A stretch of 64,000 bases of DNA from Luteimonas granuli. GTDB taxonomy: Bacteria > Pseudomonadota > Gammaproteobacteria > Xanthomonadales > Xanthomonadaceae. Positions within the stretch are counted from its first letter, which is position 1. Each line of letters opens with the position of its first letter. Where the stretch lies: contig NZ_CP042218.1 of the NCBI RefSeq assembly GCF_007795095.1, positions 930,001 through 994,000 on the forward strand, read 5' to 3'. A program made the translations under genes and the position numbers. Below the pieces are notes generated by a model. It did no database searches and was not told the origin of the DNA. It was given only the letters and a program-made list of their open reading frames with translations. Positions 45,052-56,634 of this stretch are shown here, piece after piece.

Positions 45052-45942
45052 ATGGCGCCGCCGATGCACATGGCCAAGGGCCGTTTCGAAGCCGGGCTGG
45101 TGGCGGCGATGCTCGACGATGCGCTGCGCGCCGACGTCCGCATCTACGGCATCAGCGGCCTGCAGGGCAGCGGCAAGTCCACGCTCGCCGGCCAGATGGC
45201 GAGCGAGGCCGGGCGGCGCGGCCTGCGCTGCGCCGTGCTGTCGATCGACGACTTCTACCTGTCGCGGGCGCGGCGCCTGCGCCTGGCGCGCGAGGTGCAC
45301 CCGCTGCTGGAGACCCGGGGGCCGCCGGGAACCCATGATCTGCCGCTGGCGATCGAAGTGCTCGACGCCCTGCGCGCGGGCCGCGGCACTCTGCTGCCGC
45401 GCTTCGACAAACTGGCCGACGACCGCATCCCCGCAGACCGGTGGCCGAGCGCGGGCCAGGTGGACCTGGTGCTGTTCGAAGGCTGGTTCCTGTGCACGCC
45501 GCCGGAAGCACCGGCGGCGCTGGCGACGCCCCTCAATGCGCTCGAACGCGACGAGGACGCCGACGGCCTGTGGCGACGCGGGTGCAACGCCGCGCTCGCG
45601 CGCGGGTATCCAGCGCTGTGGGGCCGCATCGACCGGCTGCTCCTGCTGCAGGCACCCTCCTTCGACGTGGTGCCGGCATGGCGCTGGGAAGCGGAGCAGG
45701 CGCTGCGCGCGGCACGCACCATCCCCGGGGATTCCGGGGAGGGCATGGGCGGCTCCGGCGGAGGCATGGACCGGGCCGGCATCGACCGCTTCGTCCAGCA
45801 TTGCGAACGCGTGAGCCGGCAGGCGCTGCGCACGCTGCCGGGCATCGCCGATCGCGTCATCGCGCTCGACCCGCACCGGCGGGCGACGGCGTGGACGGCC
45901 GGCACGCCCGGCGCGACCGGGCTCAATCCACCACGAAGCTGA
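45052..45942 (+). CDS. D-glycerate 3-kinase (GLYK)-like P-loop kinase
   Basis: This 296-residue P-loop kinase has Walker [17 protein letters not shown], then [53 protein letters not shown] and [17 protein letters not shown] and RGxPGTHD are hallmarks of the plant-type GLYK/uridine kinase-like family, whose members phosphorylate D-glycerate. A Gly/Met-rich linker ([16 protein letters not shown]) near residue 228 is unusual. The 3' end overlaps the convergent dodecin gene by 20 nt. It is probably leaderless. Confidence 0.8.
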   Translation: MAPPMHMAKGRFEAGLVAAMLDDALRADVRIYGISGLQGSGKSTLAGQMASEAGRRGLRCAVLSIDDFYLSRARRLRLAREVHPLLETRGPPGTHDLPLAIEVLDALRAGRGTLLPRFDKLADDRIPADRWPSAGQVDLVLFEGWFLCTPPEAPAALATPLNALERDEDADGLWRRGCNAALARGYPALWGRIDRLLLLQAPSFDVVPAWRWEAEQALRAARTIPGDSGEGMGGSGGGMDRAGIDRFVQHCERVSRQALRTLPGIADRVIALDPHRRATAWTAGTPGATGLNPPRS

Positions 45943-46126
45943 TCCGCAGGTTCACCCGCCACTCGGTGATGTTGCCGCCGGCATCGGTGACGACCTTGGT
46001 TTCGTTGATCCAGGCGCCCTTGATGTTCTTCACGGTCTCGGCGCACTTTGCGAGCCCCCTGCGCACGGCATCCTCGACGCTGGTGGGCGAGGACGCGTTG
46101 AGTTCGATGACCTTGGCGACCGACAT
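45923..46126 (-). CDS. Dodecin family protein
   Basis: Dodecins are ~70-residue dodecameric flavin-binding proteins. This 67-residue protein reads [20 protein letters not shown], then [47 protein letters not shown]; the Trp at 39 and the Gln/Trp region bind flavin in relatives. A GGGAG ribosome-binding site precedes the ATG. The last 20 nt overlap the end of the convergent kinase gene, so the two stop codons are read on opposite strands. Confidence 0.92.
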   Translation of the reverse strand: MSVAKVIELNASSPTSVEDAVRRGLAKCAETVKNIKGAWINETKVVTDAGGNITEWRVNLRISFVVD

Positions 46127-46221
46127 GTTCGACTCCCTGGGTTGGCACCGCCGGCGTGGCGGCCCGCTCCATGCTCGCGGCACGGGTGTTAAGGCCGCGC
46201 CTGCGCCGCGTCGTCGACTGC

Positions 46222-46227
46222 TAGCAT
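46222..46227 (+). promoter_or_regulatory. -10 hexamer TAGCAT of aroK, leaderless spacing
   Basis: TGCTAGCAT ends 6 nt before the aroK ATG (46234); no ribosome-binding site is present. Confidence 0.45.
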
Positions 46228-46233
46228 CGGCGC

Positions 46234-46795
46234 ATGCATTCCGCCCGCCACCTCGTGCTCGTCGGTCCCATGGGAGCCGGGAAGACCTCGATCGGGCGCT
46301 GCCTGGCGCGGCACTTCGGGCTGGAGTTCGCCGATAGCGACCATGAGGTCGAGCGGCGCACCGGCACCACCATCCCGACGATCTTCGAGTGCGTGGGGGA
46401 GCCGGGCTTCCCGCGCACGCGAACGCGAGGTGCTGGCGGCCCTGCTCGCCGGACCGGACGCCGTGATCGCCACCGGGGGCGGCGCGGTGCTGGATTCCGG
46501 CAACCGCCGCCTGCTGGCCGACGGCGGCTTCGTGGTCTACCTGCGGGCCGGCGTACCAGCGCAGCTGCAGCGCCTGGAGCGCGATCGGACGCGGCCGCTG
46601 CTCGCCGTCGGCGACCGCGAAACCACGCTGCGCAGGCTGGCCGACGAGCGAGGTCCGCTGTACGCGGACGTCGCGGACTTCGCCTTCGACACCACCGCGC
46701 TGTCCACCCCCGAGGCCGCGAAGCGGCTGGCGGCCATGCTGGAGGCGGAGTGGCGCGGCCACCCGGCCGGACCGCGGGCGGAGCCGGCCGCGTGA
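46234..46795 (+). pseudogene. aroK: Shikimate kinase, frameshifted
   Basis: AroK makes shikimate-3-phosphate. The first frame gives [20 protein letters not shown] (Walker A 11-18) and [13 protein letters not shown] up to ECVGEPGF; then the frame changes and the protein continues in the +1 frame as [33 protein letters not shown], the lid [12 protein letters not shown] and [15 protein letters not shown] single surplus C in GGCTTCCCGCGCACGC (46411 or 46412) explains it; deleting it restores ..[10 protein letters not shown]. All active-site parts are present, so a sequencing error is plausible. Without correction the first frame reads on into aroB. The stop overlaps the aroB GTG. Confidence 0.85.
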
Positions 46796-47883
46796 CCGCG
46801 GCACGGCACATCGAGGTTGGCGGCGACGCGCCCTACGCCATCGCCATCGGCGCCGGCCTGCTGGCCGACGGCGACGCGCTGGCCGCCCCGCTGCGCGGCC
46901 GCCATGTCCTGCTGGTCAGCGACAGCCACGTCGCCCCGCTGTACGCGGACGTCGTCCGCGACGCCCTGCGCCGCGCGCGCCCGGACGTGCGGCTGGACAC
47001 CTTCGTGCTCCCGGCGGGCGAGGCGGCCAAGACGCTGGCCGGATTCGGCGACGCCGTTGCCGCCCTGGCCGCGCTGGGTGCCACCCGCGACGCCTGCGTC
47101 TACGCGCTCGGCGGCGGCGTGGTCGGCGACCTCGCCGGCTTCGCCGCGGCCTGCTGGATGCGCGGCATCGACTGCGTGCAGTTGCCGACCACCCTGTTGG
47201 CCATGGTCGACTCCTCGGTGGGCGGCAAGACCGCGGTGGACCTTCCGGCGGGCAAGAACCTGGTCGGCGCCTTCCATCCGCCACGCGCGGTGTTCGCCGA
47301 TACTTCGGTGCTGCGTACCTTGCCCGACCGCGAGCTGCGCGCCGGCCTGGCCGAAGTGGTGAAGTACGGCGCCATCGCCGACGCCGGCTTCCTCGACTGG
47401 CTGGCCGGCCACATCGGCGCCCTGCTCGAGCGCGAGGACGCCGCGCTGGCCGAGGCCATCGCCCGCAGCTGCGCGCACAAGGCCGCGATCGTCGAGCGCG
47501 ACCCCTTCGAGCGCGGCGAGCGCGCCCTCCTCAATTTCGGCCACACCTTCGGCCATGCGATCGAGGCCGAGCAGGCCTACGACGGCCTGAACCACGGCGA
47601 GGCGGTGGCCGTGGGCATGGTGCTGGCCGCGCGGCTGGCGGCACGGCTCGGGCTTGCGGCCGACGCCGACGCGGAGGCGCTGCGCCGGCTGCTGGAGCGC
47701 TTCGGCCTGCCCGCCCGCCTGCCCCATGGCCTGGATCCCCGGGCGCTGGTCGCGCGCATGCGCCTGGACAAGAAGGCTGTGGCCGGTGGACTGCGCTTCG
47801 TGCTCTGGGACGGGCCCGGTCGCGCATGCGTGGCCGCGGACGTGCCCGAGGATGCCGTGCTGGACGTGCTGCGCACCGCCTGA
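46792..47883 (+). CDS. aroB: 3-dehydroquinate synthase
   Basis: AroB forms 3-dehydroquinate from DAHP (NAD+, Zn2+). The 363-residue protein has [77 protein letters not shown], the Zn ligand region [20 protein letters not shown] and [10 protein letters not shown]. The GTG start overlaps the aroK stop (GTGA). The frameshift in aroK places the aroK N-terminal half in the aroB frame, so an uninterrupted 549-codon frame covers 46234-47883. Confidence 0.95.
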   Translation: MTAARHIEVGGDAPYAIAIGAGLLADGDALAAPLRGRHVLLVSDSHVAPLYADVVRDALRRARPDVRLDTFVLPAGEAAKTLAGFGDAVAALAALGATRDACVYALGGGVVGDLAGFAAACWMRGIDCVQLPTTLLAMVDSSVGGKTAVDLPAGKNLVGAFHPPRAVFADTSVLRTLPDRELRAGLAEVVKYGAIADAGFLDWLAGHIGALLEREDAALAEAIARSCAHKAAIVERDPFERGERALLNFGHTFGHAIEAEQAYDGLNHGEAVAVGMVLAARLAARLGLAADADAEALRRLLERFGLPARLPHGLDPRALVARMRLDKKAVAGGLRFVLWDGPGRACVAADVPEDAVLDVLRTA

Positions 47884-47944
47884 ACGGCGCCGGCAGCGGA
47901 CCCCCGCCCCGGTCCGGGGGGCGTCCGACGCCGTTGCCCCCGGC

Positions 47945-47950
47945 TACAAT
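47945..47950 (+). promoter_or_regulatory. -10 hexamer TACAAT of the WGR gene, leaderless spacing
   Basis: GGCTACAAT ends 6 nt before ATG 47957. The preceding stretch (47901-47920) is a GC-rich hairpin after aroB. Confidence 0.45.
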
Positions 47951-47956
47951 CGGCGG

Positions 47957-48214
47957 ATGCGCCTGCTCCTCCAACAGCGACCCGGCGGCCCCGAGGCCCC
48001 GCGTTTCGTGCAGCTCATGCTCCAGCCCGACCTCCTGGGCGGCTGGACGCTGGTGCGCGAGACCGGGCAGATCGGCGGCCGCAGCACGGTGCGCCGCGAG
48101 CAGTTCCTCGACCAGGCCAGCGCGGTGAGCGCGCTGGAACAGGCGCGCGACCAGCAGCTCAAGCGCGGCTTCCAGGTGATGTTCGCGCAGGGCGCGAACA
48201 CGCCGAGGCCGTGA
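47957..48214 (+). CDS. WGR domain protein (85 aa)
   Basis: The protein reads [76 protein letters not shown]. The [13 protein letters not shown] block is the WGR motif with W-T-L-V-R-E-x-G; WGR domains bind nucleic acid in PARPs and polyA polymerases, but free-standing bacterial WGR proteins have no known role. It sits between aroB and hemE. The mRNA is probably leaderless. Confidence 0.8.
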   Translation: MRLLLQQRPGGPEAPRFVQLMLQPDLLGGWTLVRETGQIGGRSTVRREQFLDQASAVSALEQARDQQLKRGFQVMFAQGANTPRP

Positions 48215-48245
48215 GCCCCCGCGCGCCGCGACACAGGACCCCGAT

Positions 48246-49319
48246 GTGACCCAGACACTGAAGAACGACCGCTTCCTGCGCGCCCTGCGCCGTGAACCCG
48301 TGGACTGCACGCCGGTATGGCTGATGCGCCAGGCCGGCCGCTACCTGCCGGAGTATCGCGCCAGCCGCGCAAAGGCCGGCAGCTTCCTGGCCATGGCCAA
48401 GAACCCCGAACTCGCCTGCGAAGTCACGCTGCAGCCGCTCGAGCGCTTCGACCTGGACGCCGCGATCCTGTTTTCCGACATCCTGACCATCCCCGATGCG
48501 ATGGGCCTGGGCCTCTACTTCGTCGACGGCGAGGGCCCGAAGTTCGAACGCCCGGTGCGCGATGCCGCCGCGATCGCGAAGCTGGGCATGCCCGACATGG
48601 AGACGGAACTGGGCTACGTGATGGACGCGGTGCGCGTGATCCGCCGCGAACTCGACGGCCGCGTGCCGCTGATCGGCTTCTCCGGCAGCCCCTGGACCCT
48701 GGCCTGCTACATGGTCGAGGGCGGCGGCAGCAAGGACTTCGCGCGCATCAAGGCACTGGCCCACAACGACCCGAAGGCGCTGCACGCCCTGCTCTCGGTC
48801 AACACCGATGCCGTCATCGCCTACCTCGCCGCGCAGCGCGCGGCCGGCGCCCAGGCGCTGCAGGTCTTCGACACCTGGGGCGGGGTGCTGTCGCCGGCGA
48901 TGTACCGCGAGTTCTCGCTGCCCTACCTCGCCCGCATCGCGCACGAGCTGGAGCGCGGCGAAGGCGCCGAACGTACGCCGCTGATCGTCTTCGGCAGGGG
49001 CAACGCGGCCTATCTCGAGGACCTGGCCGCCTCCGGCGCCGAGGGCGTGGGGGTGGACTGGCTGGTCGAGCTCGGCGAGGCCGCGCGCCGCACCGGTGGC
49101 CGGGTCGCCGTGCAGGGCAACCTCGACCCGGCCACGCTCTACGGCTCGCCCGAGGCGATCCGCCGCGAAGTGCGCCGGGCCCTCGACAGTTGGCGCGACG
49201 GCAACGGCGGCTCGCGCGAGGGCCACGTCTTCAACCTCGGCCACGGCATGTCCCCGGACATGGATCCGGAGCACGTGCGCGTACTGGTCGACGAGGTGCA
49301 CGCCCACAGCCGTCGCTGA
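48246..49319 (+). CDS. hemE: Uroporphyrinogen decarboxylase
   Basis: HemE decarboxylates uroporphyrinogen III to coproporphyrinogen III in haem synthesis. The 357-residue protein has [40 protein letters not shown] (catalytic Asp), [31 protein letters not shown], and [29 protein letters not shown]. Start GTG 48246: the overlapping ATG 48244 is followed at once by a stop. It follows the WGR gene by 31 nt. A strong hairpin terminates it. Confidence 0.96.
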   Translation: MTQTLKNDRFLRALRREPVDCTPVWLMRQAGRYLPEYRASRAKAGSFLAMAKNPELACEVTLQPLERFDLDAAILFSDILTIPDAMGLGLYFVDGEGPKFERPVRDAAAIAKLGMPDMETELGYVMDAVRVIRRELDGRVPLIGFSGSPWTLACYMVEGGGSKDFARIKALAHNDPKALHALLSVNTDAVIAYLAAQRAAGAQALQVFDTWGGVLSPAMYREFSLPYLARIAHELERGEGAERTPLIVFGRGNAAYLEDLAASGAEGVGVDWLVELGEAARRTGGRVAVQGNLDPATLYGSPEAIRREVRRALDSWRDGNGGSREGHVFNLGHGMSPDMDPEHVRVLVDEVHAHSRR

Positions 49320-49323
49320 CCCC

Positions 49324-49362
49324 CCGCGACCGGCCCGGGCATGCGCGCCCGGCCGGTCGCGG
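49324..49362. terminator. Bidirectional hairpin between hemE and the hybrid kinase
   Basis: CCGCGACCGGCCCGGGC and GCCCGGCCGGTCGCGG pair over about 16-17 bp (one bulged G) around ATGCGC. It occupies nearly the whole gap between two convergent genes. No T-run follows, so it is a probable rather than certain terminator. Confidence 0.55.
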
Positions 49363-49364
49363 TC

Positions 49365-52300
49365 CTAGGCGAAGTCGCCGTCGCGTGACGCCGGACGCAG
49401 GGCGTCGATCGCCCCGGCAAGCATCGCGCCGGTCACCGGCTTGCGCAGGAATCCGTCGAAGCCGGCTTCGCGCGCCAGCGCTTCGGCGTCGGCGTCGGCG
49501 CGGGCGGTCACCGCCAGCAGCGGCGCCTTGAAGCCCCGGGCGCGCAGTTGGCTGGCCAGCGCCAGGCCGTTGATGCCCGGCAGGTCGAGGTCCAGCAGGG
49601 CCATGTCGAACGTCGCGGCGTCCAGTTCGGCCAGCGCCGCCAGCCCGTGCGGCACGTGCACGACCTCGTGGCCCAGGGTGCGCAGCAGTCCGGCGATCAC
49701 CCTGGCGACCGTGGGGTCGTCTTCCACGAGAAGCAGCGACAGCGGCCGACCCGGCACCGGCGTCGCGTCATCGCCGGCCGCCTCCACGATCGGAGGGCTT
49801 GCGGCCGTCAGCGGAAGATCAACGGTGAAGTCGGAGCCCTGCCCCGGCGTGCTGTCGAGCTCGACCCGCCCGCCCATGGCCGCCGCGAGCTCCCGGCAGA
49901 TCGCCAGGCCCAGGCCGCTGCCGCCGTAGCGCGAGGCGGTGCGCGCGCCCTCCGCCTGCTCGAAGCGGCGGAAGATATGCGCCTGCTGTTCCTCGCTGAG
50001 TCCGGGCCCGGTATCCGACACCACCAGGCGCACGCCACCGGTCGCGATCGGTGCCGCCTGCAGCGAAACGCTCCCCGTTTCGGTGAACTTGACCGCGTTG
50101 CCCAGCAGGTTGAGCAGGATCTGGCGCACGCGGCCGGCGTCGCCGAGCAGCCAGCGGGGAGTATGGGCGTCGACGTGGCTGAGGAACACCAGCCCGCGCT
50201 GGCGCGCCATCGGCTCGACCAGTTCGCCCACCTCCTTCAGCACCGACACGAGATCGAAGGGCTGCACGACCAGCTCCAGCCTGCCGGCTTCGATCCGCGC
50301 GAGGTCGAGGGCGTCGTTGACCAGGCGCATCAGGTGATCGCCGGCACGGCGGATCGCTTCGGCATAGCCGCGCTGCCGCGCGTCCAGGCCGGTCCCCAGC
50401 AGGAGCTCGCTCATGCCGAGCACGCCGGTCATCGGCGTGCGCACCTCGTGTCCCAGCGTGGCCAGGAACCGGGTCTTGGCCAGCGAGGCCTGCTCGGCGA
50501 GTTCCCGCTTCTCCTGGTGCAACTGCCACGCGTGCCGCCGCTTCAGCCGCTGCCGGTAGCCGTGCACCATCCACAGCAGTGCCAGCACCCCGAGCGCCGC
50601 CAGCAGTGCGACCGCCCAGGGTGTCTGCCACCACGGCGGCTCCACCCGCAGCTGCACGGCCCGGACCGGCGTCCAGTCGTGGTCGGCGTTCCGCGCCTGC
50701 ACGCGGAGCCGGTAGTTGCCGGGGGCCAGGCGCGCGAACGCGCGCGTGCCTTCGGCTCCGGTCTCCACCCAGTCGGGGTCGTAGCCTTCGAGATGGAAGC
50801 GGTAGCGGTGGGCGTGGGCGTCGGTGAACGAGAGCAGGCGCGCGACCACGCGCAGGTCGCGGTCGTCGTGGCGCAGCGCAAGCACCGGCTGCGACGGGAG
50901 CACCACGCGCGCGTCGCCGCGCCTCAGGTCGATCGATTCGATGGCCAGGGTCGGCGTGCGCCGGCTCCATTCCACCAGCCGCGGGTGGAACAGCAACAGG
51001 CCGTCCGCGGTCCCCGCGGCAACGTAGCCCTGCGCCGACGTCGCGATCGGATACTCGCTGAACTCGTGGCTGGGCAGGCCATCCCGGACGCCGTAGACGC
51101 GCAGGCGTCCGCGCTCGGGATCGAAACGCACCAGCCCGCGCACGGTCGTCAGCCAGACCACGCCGGCATCGTCGACCGCCACCCCTCCCGGTGCGACCAT
51201 CGGCATGCCCTGCCCTGCGCCCACGCTGCGCAAGGGGACCAGCGAAGCCCCGTTCCAGCGGTAGGCGCAGAGTTCGCCATAGCCCGCCAGCCAGACCAGT
51301 TCCCCGTCCACCGCCGCGCTGTACACCGCCGCATCCGGTCCGCCCGGTACGCGCGCGAACCTGCGCGTGTCCTCGTCCCAGGCCAGCAGTCCGCCGCTGG
51401 TCGCGACCCAGATGCCGCCATCGGGCGCATGCAGCAGGTGCTCGATCGCCATCGTCGCCTCGAGGCCACGTCCCCCGCCGCGATGGATGGTGTCGAGCAC
51501 GCGGCCGTCGGCCGCGCGCACCTGGATCGTCTGGTGGCTTCCCAGCCACAGGCTGCCGTCATGGTGTTCGACCAGCTGGGAGATACGCCCCGGGGGGGGC
51601 GGCGTCGGCGCTGCCGTCGGCCAGCCAGCGGCGCACCCGGCCGCTCGCCGGCTCGAAGCGCACCAGTTGGTCCTGGCAGCCCAGCCAGACGCCGCCGTCG
51701 CGCGCCTCGATGACGCCGGTGATGAACAGCGCGCCACAGGCCGCGGACAGCCGGTGCTCGACGGCGCCGCTCTCGGGATCGAGATGGTCGAGCACGCCCC
51801 CGCTGCCGACCAGCCAGAGCCCTCGCCCGGAACCGGCGGAAGAGGGCGCGGCACCGTAGACGAAGGCATTGGCCGGCGAGCCCGCGTCGCCGATGCGCCG
51901 CTGCAGGACGGTGAAGTTGCGCCAGTTGGCGGGAAGGTGCCAGAGGCCGGCGTCGGCGCTGGCGAACCACAGCCCGCCCTCCTGGTCCTCGTACGCGCTC
52001 GACCAGGCCGGACGGACCATTCCGCGGCTGGTCGTGCTGTAGAGCGGCACGTCGTCGACGCGGCCGTCATGGACCCAGGCCATGCCGCTGCGCGTGTCCA
52101 GCCAGCGCGCCCCCCTGGAGTCCTCGAGCATCATGCTCAGCGCGCGGTCGCCGAGCAGAGGATCGATCCAGGGCAGCTGCTCGATGCGACCGTCGGCGTG
52201 GCGCACCATGCCGGCGCCATGGATGCCCATCCACAGGCTTCCGGCGGCATCGATGGTCATGCCGTCGACCATCGCCGTGCCCAGCCGCTCGATCGGCAGC

Positions 52301-52926
52301 CGCTCGAATCCGTCGCCGGTCCAGCGTGCCACCCCGCCCTTGGTGCCGACCCACAGCGTGCCGTCGCGCGGGTCCACCACCAGGTGCGAGACGCCGTCGG
52401 ACGGCAGGCTGCGCGGGTCGGCGGGATCGTGTCCGTAGCGGTGCATGCGCCCGTCGGCGGACAGCCGGTGCAGGCCCCCGTGCGACGTTCCGAACCAGAC
52501 CGCGCCGTCGGGCGTGCTCGCGATCGACCAGATGTCGTCGCTGGCCATTTCCGGCCAGGTCGCGCGGTCGTGCCAGGTGAACCGGTCGCGGTCGCCGTCG
52601 AGCATGGCCAGCCCCGCCTTCGAGGTGCCGATCCAGACCCGGTCGGCGGCGTCGACGTGCACCGACCACACGAAGTCGTCGCGCAGGCCCTCGCCGGTGC
52701 GCCAGACCCGGAAGCCGACACCGTCGTAGCGGGCCAGCCCGTCGCGGGTGGCGATCCACAGATAGCCCCGGCGGTCCTCGGCGATGGCGTTGACGCGATT
52801 CGACGGCAGGCCGTCGAACACGCTGATCTGGCGCGGCTGCGGCAGGAGCGGCACTGTGGCGCCAGCGACGCCGGACAGCATCAGCCCGAGCAGGCACAGC
52901 CATGAATGCATCGCCCAGCGCCGCAT
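49365..52926 (-). pseudogene. Two-component propeller-type hybrid sensor kinase, frameshifted at a C8 tract
   Basis: The combined ~1186-residue product would be a one-protein two-component system. It starts with a signal/anchor (HSWLCLLGLMLSGVAGA), then two-component-regulator propeller repeats (GLPSNRVNAIAEDRRGYLWI and similar blades), a Y_Y_Y domain ([20 protein letters not shown]), one membrane helix ([18 protein letters not shown]), HisKA with [20 protein letters not shown], HATPase ([38 protein letters not shown]) and a REC domain ([12 protein letters not shown]; Asp in [11 protein letters not shown]). Two frames meet at a run of eight C (51592-51599): one begins 52926 and stops at 51559, the other continues to 49365. 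Seven C would restore it. Phase variation or a sequencing error are both possible. The start (MRRWAMHSW) is at 52926. Confidence 0.85.
51592..51599. repeat. Homopolymer of eight G (C8 on the coding strand) in the sensor kinase gene
   Basis: The coding strand reads GCCGCCCCCCCCGGGGCG. The frame is open with C7 and shifted with C8. Such a tract is a slippage site, and it lies between two propeller blades of the kinase. Confidence 0.8.
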
Positions 52927-53030
52927 CGCTCTCCCCACGGTCGTGCGCTCGAGGCGCCACCGGATCCCCGGGGCATCGTCGCAACGCCCTCGCGCTGGCG
53001 CAAGTTTCACCGCCGGCCGCACAGGCGGCC

Positions 53031-53036
53031 TAGAAT
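53031..53036 (+). promoter_or_regulatory. Probable -10 of the YceI lipoprotein gene (TAGAAT)
   Basis: CCTAGAAT lies 39 nt before the ATG at 53076 and predicts a ~33-nt leader. No clear -35. Confidence 0.35.
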
Positions 53037-53075
53037 CGGCCATCGGCCCTGCCCGGCCCAGCCGCGGAGCACGCC

Positions 53076-53744
53076 ATGCACCTCCATCGCCAGCGGCCGA
53101 CCAGGTGGGTCGCGGTACTGGCCGCGTTTTGCGCCGTGGCGGCGGGCTGCGCGCAGATGCCCTCGCGCCCCGCGACGACGGCGCCGTCTGTTGCCGGTGC
53201 GGCCATGCCGTCTGCGCCCCCGGCGCATCCGGACGCCCGGAGCCATGCGATCGATCCGGTTCACTCGCGGATCGCGATCGCGGTCGACCACGCCGGCTTC
53301 TCGAAGGCCATCGGCACCGTCTCCGGCACCACCGGAACGCTGCAACTCGTGCCCGGCAGTTGGGAGGGCGCGCACGTCGAGGCGAGGATCCCGCTGTCGC
53401 GCCTCGACTTCGGCGACGAGGCCTGGAATCGCGCCATCGCCGCGCGCGGCCTGCTCGACACGGGGCGCCACCCCGAAGCGGTCTTCCGCTCCACGCGCAT
53501 CGAGCCGCTGGACGCCGGCCGCGCGCGCATCCACGGCGAGCTCACGCTGCAAGGCATGACCCGTGACGTGGTGCTGGAGGCCGTGCGCAACGCCGAGCGC
53601 CGCTATCCGCTGCCGCCGTTCAGGCATACGGTGGGCTTCTCGGCCACCACCACGCTCAGCCGCGCGGAGTTCGGCAGTACGGCCTGGAGCTCCCTGGTCG
53701 GGGACGCGGTGGAGGTGCGGATCGAACTCGAGGCGGCGCGCTGA
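53076..53744 (+). CDS. YceI family lipoprotein
   Basis: YceI proteins are periplasmic lipocalin-like beta-barrels that bind isoprenoid-type molecules. The 222-residue protein has a signal with a lipobox (AVAAGC, Cys25), a Pro/Ala linker, then HAIDPVHSRIAIAVDHAGFS, VPGSWEGAHVEARIPLSRLD, LDTGRHPEAVFRSTRIEPLD and TLQGMTRDVVLEAVRN, the standard YceI blocks. ATG 53076. Divergent from the hybrid kinase gene with 149 nt between. Confidence 0.9.
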   Translation: MHLHRQRPTRWVAVLAAFCAVAAGCAQMPSRPATTAPSVAGAAMPSAPPAHPDARSHAIDPVHSRIAIAVDHAGFSKAIGTVSGTTGTLQLVPGSWEGAHVEARIPLSRLDFGDEAWNRAIAARGLLDTGRHPEAVFRSTRIEPLDAGRARIHGELTLQGMTRDVVLEAVRNAERRYPLPPFRHTVGFSATTTLSRAEFGSTAWSSLVGDAVEVRIELEAAR

Positions 53745-53762
53745 CGACGGTCGCTCCGCGGG

Positions 53763-53999
53763 TCAGCGTCCGACGGGAGCAAGGAAGCGCTGGAGCGCGC
53801 CGGCGTCGAACGGCCATGCCAGCTCACGCCCGTCGCCCTCGTCGCGCAGCACCGGCACGCGCTCCCCGTAGCGCGCCTCGAGCACCTCGTCGCCATCGAT
53901 GAATACGCTTTCGAACTCGGGCGAGCGCGCCGCCGCCAGCACCTCGAGCGCGAGGTCGCACAGGTGGCAGTCGTCGCGCTGGAACAGGGTCAGGTGCAT
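53763..53999 (-). CDS. Glutaredoxin family protein
   Basis: This 78-residue thioredoxin-fold protein has [20 protein letters not shown] with the redox motif CHLC, and [20 protein letters not shown] with the cis-Pro (RVPVL). It resembles the DUF836/glutaredoxin-like type with a CxxC. The partner is unknown. It converges with the YceI gene, stops 18 nt apart, and is divergent from sdaA. Confidence 0.87.
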   Translation of the reverse strand: MHLTLFQRDDCHLCDLALEVLAAARSPEFESVFIDGDEVLEARYGERVPVLRDEGDGRELAWPFDAGALQRFLAPVGR

Positions 54000-54067
54000 G
54001 CCGGCACGGGTCCGTGGCTGGGGGCGATGGTGCCGTGCGCGGCGGAACCGGGCGACATGGCGGCGGC

Positions 54068-54073
54068 TATCAT
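54068..54073 (+). promoter_or_regulatory. Probable -10 of sdaA (TATCAT)
   Basis: GGCTATCAT fits the local motif and predicts a leader of about 25 nt before ATG 54104. Confidence 0.4.
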
Positions 54074-54103
54074 AGGCGGCAGACACCGTTCTCCGGGGCG
54101 CGC

Positions 54104-55486
<1,383 letters not shown>

Positions 55487-55516
55487 GCGGGGTGTCGGCC
55501 GCGCCGCTGCGAGCCG

Positions 55517-55522
55517 CATAAT
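55517..55522 (+). promoter_or_regulatory. -10 hexamer CATAAT of the phytase-like gene, leaderless spacing
   Basis: CGCATAAT ends 7 nt before ATG 55530, with no Shine-Dalgarno. Confidence 0.45.
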
Positions 55523-55529
55523 CCACGCC

Positions 55530-56630
55530 ATGCCGAAACCCATCCTCGCGGGCGCGCTCGCCCTCCTGCTCGCTGCATGCGCCAGCGCCCCGCCCGTGCC
55601 GGCCGGCGGGCCTGCCGCGGCATCTCCAGCTCCGGTGCCGACGCCGGCACGGATCGCCGAGGCCTGGGTCTCGCCCGCGATGCCTGGCGAAGAGCTGGAC
55701 TCCGTGGTCACCTGGACCTCCGCGGACGGCGCCACCTGGCTGCTGGCCACCGCGAAATCCAGCCATCGCCTGGTGCTGCTCGACGGCGAGACCGGCGGGC
55801 TGTCGGGCACCGTCGGCTCCCGCGGCGAGGCCGCGGGCGCGTTCGACCGCCCGAACGGCCTCGCGGTCTTCGGCGACGTGCTGTTCGTGGTCGAGCGCGA
55901 CAATCGCCGCGTGCAGCTGCTGTCGCTGCCGGAGTTCGCGCCGCTGGCGAGCTTCGGCAACGACGAGCTGCGCAGCCCCTACGGCATCTGGCTGCATGAG
56001 CGCGCACCCGGTGAACTCGAGGTCTTCGTCACCGACAGCTTCATGTACGGCGAGCGCCACGACGTGGTGCCCCCCGCCGAGGAGCTGGCGCAGCGCATAC
56101 GCCGCTACCGTCTGCGCTTCGACGACCAGGGCCATCCCGACGCCGCCTATCTCGGCGCGTTCGGCGAGACCGCCGGGCCGGCGCGCCTGGACAGGGTCGA
56201 GTCCATCGCCGGCGATCCCCTGCACGCGCGGCTGATGGTCGCGGAGGAAGATGCCGGCTCGTCCACGCTGCATGTCTACGGTTTCGATGGCCGCTGGAGC
56301 GGGCGCAGCCTGCCCGCGGGAACCTTCGCCGGAGAGGCCGAGGGAGTGCTCCTGTGGACCTGCGGCACGGACGGTGGCTACTGGCTGGCAGTGGACCAGC
56401 GGAAGCCGCTGACCGCGTTCCACCTCTTCCACCGCGACAGCCTGGCGCCCGCGGGCAGCTTCCACGGCACGGTCACCTCCAACACCGACGGCGCCACGCT
56501 CCACGCCGCGGCCACGCCGCGCTTCCCGGGCGGCGTCCTGTATGCAGTGCACGATGACCGCGCGGTGGCGGCATTCGACCTGCGCGACGTCGTCGAGGCG
56601 CTCGGCCTGGACCCCGGCTGCCTGCGCTGA
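55530..56630 (+). CDS. Beta-propeller phytase-like lipoprotein
   Basis: This 366-residue protein has a lipoprotein signal (ALALLLAACASAPP, Cys15-16) and a six-bladed propeller: LVLLDGETGGLSGTVGSRGE, FDRPNGLAVFGDVLFVVERD, NRRVQLLSLPEFAPLASFGN, GELEVFVTDSFMYGE and LMVAEEDAGSSTLHVYGFDG, followed by EGVLLWTCGTDGGYWLAVDQ. These resemble beta-propeller phytases and their 3-phytase-like relatives, which release phosphate from phytate. The Ca-binding acids are not all obvious, so activity is unproven. It is probably leaderless; an M23 peptidase gene follows 4 nt later. Confidence 0.78.
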   Translation: MPKPILAGALALLLAACASAPPVPAGGPAAASPAPVPTPARIAEAWVSPAMPGEELDSVVTWTSADGATWLLATAKSSHRLVLLDGETGGLSGTVGSRGEAAGAFDRPNGLAVFGDVLFVVERDNRRVQLLSLPEFAPLASFGNDELRSPYGIWLHERAPGELEVFVTDSFMYGERHDVVPPAEELAQRIRRYRLRFDDQGHPDAAYLGAFGETAGPARLDRVESIAGDPLHARLMVAEEDAGSSTLHVYGFDGRWSGRSLPAGTFAGEAEGVLLWTCGTDGGYWLAVDQRKPLTAFHLFHRDSLAPAGSFHGTVTSNTDGATLHAAATPRFPGGVLYAVHDDRAVAAFDLRDVVEALGLDPGCLR

Positions 56631-56634
56631 GCCG

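Noticed and set aside
46234..47883. A genuine AroK-AroB fusion protein
   Set aside because: The aroK back half and its stop are intact in the +1 frame and aroB has its own GTG; the joined frame results from a single-base indel.
47881..47940. A terminator after aroB
   Set aside because: GC-rich pairs are present but the stem is irregular and there is no T-run; kept only as context of the WGR promoter.
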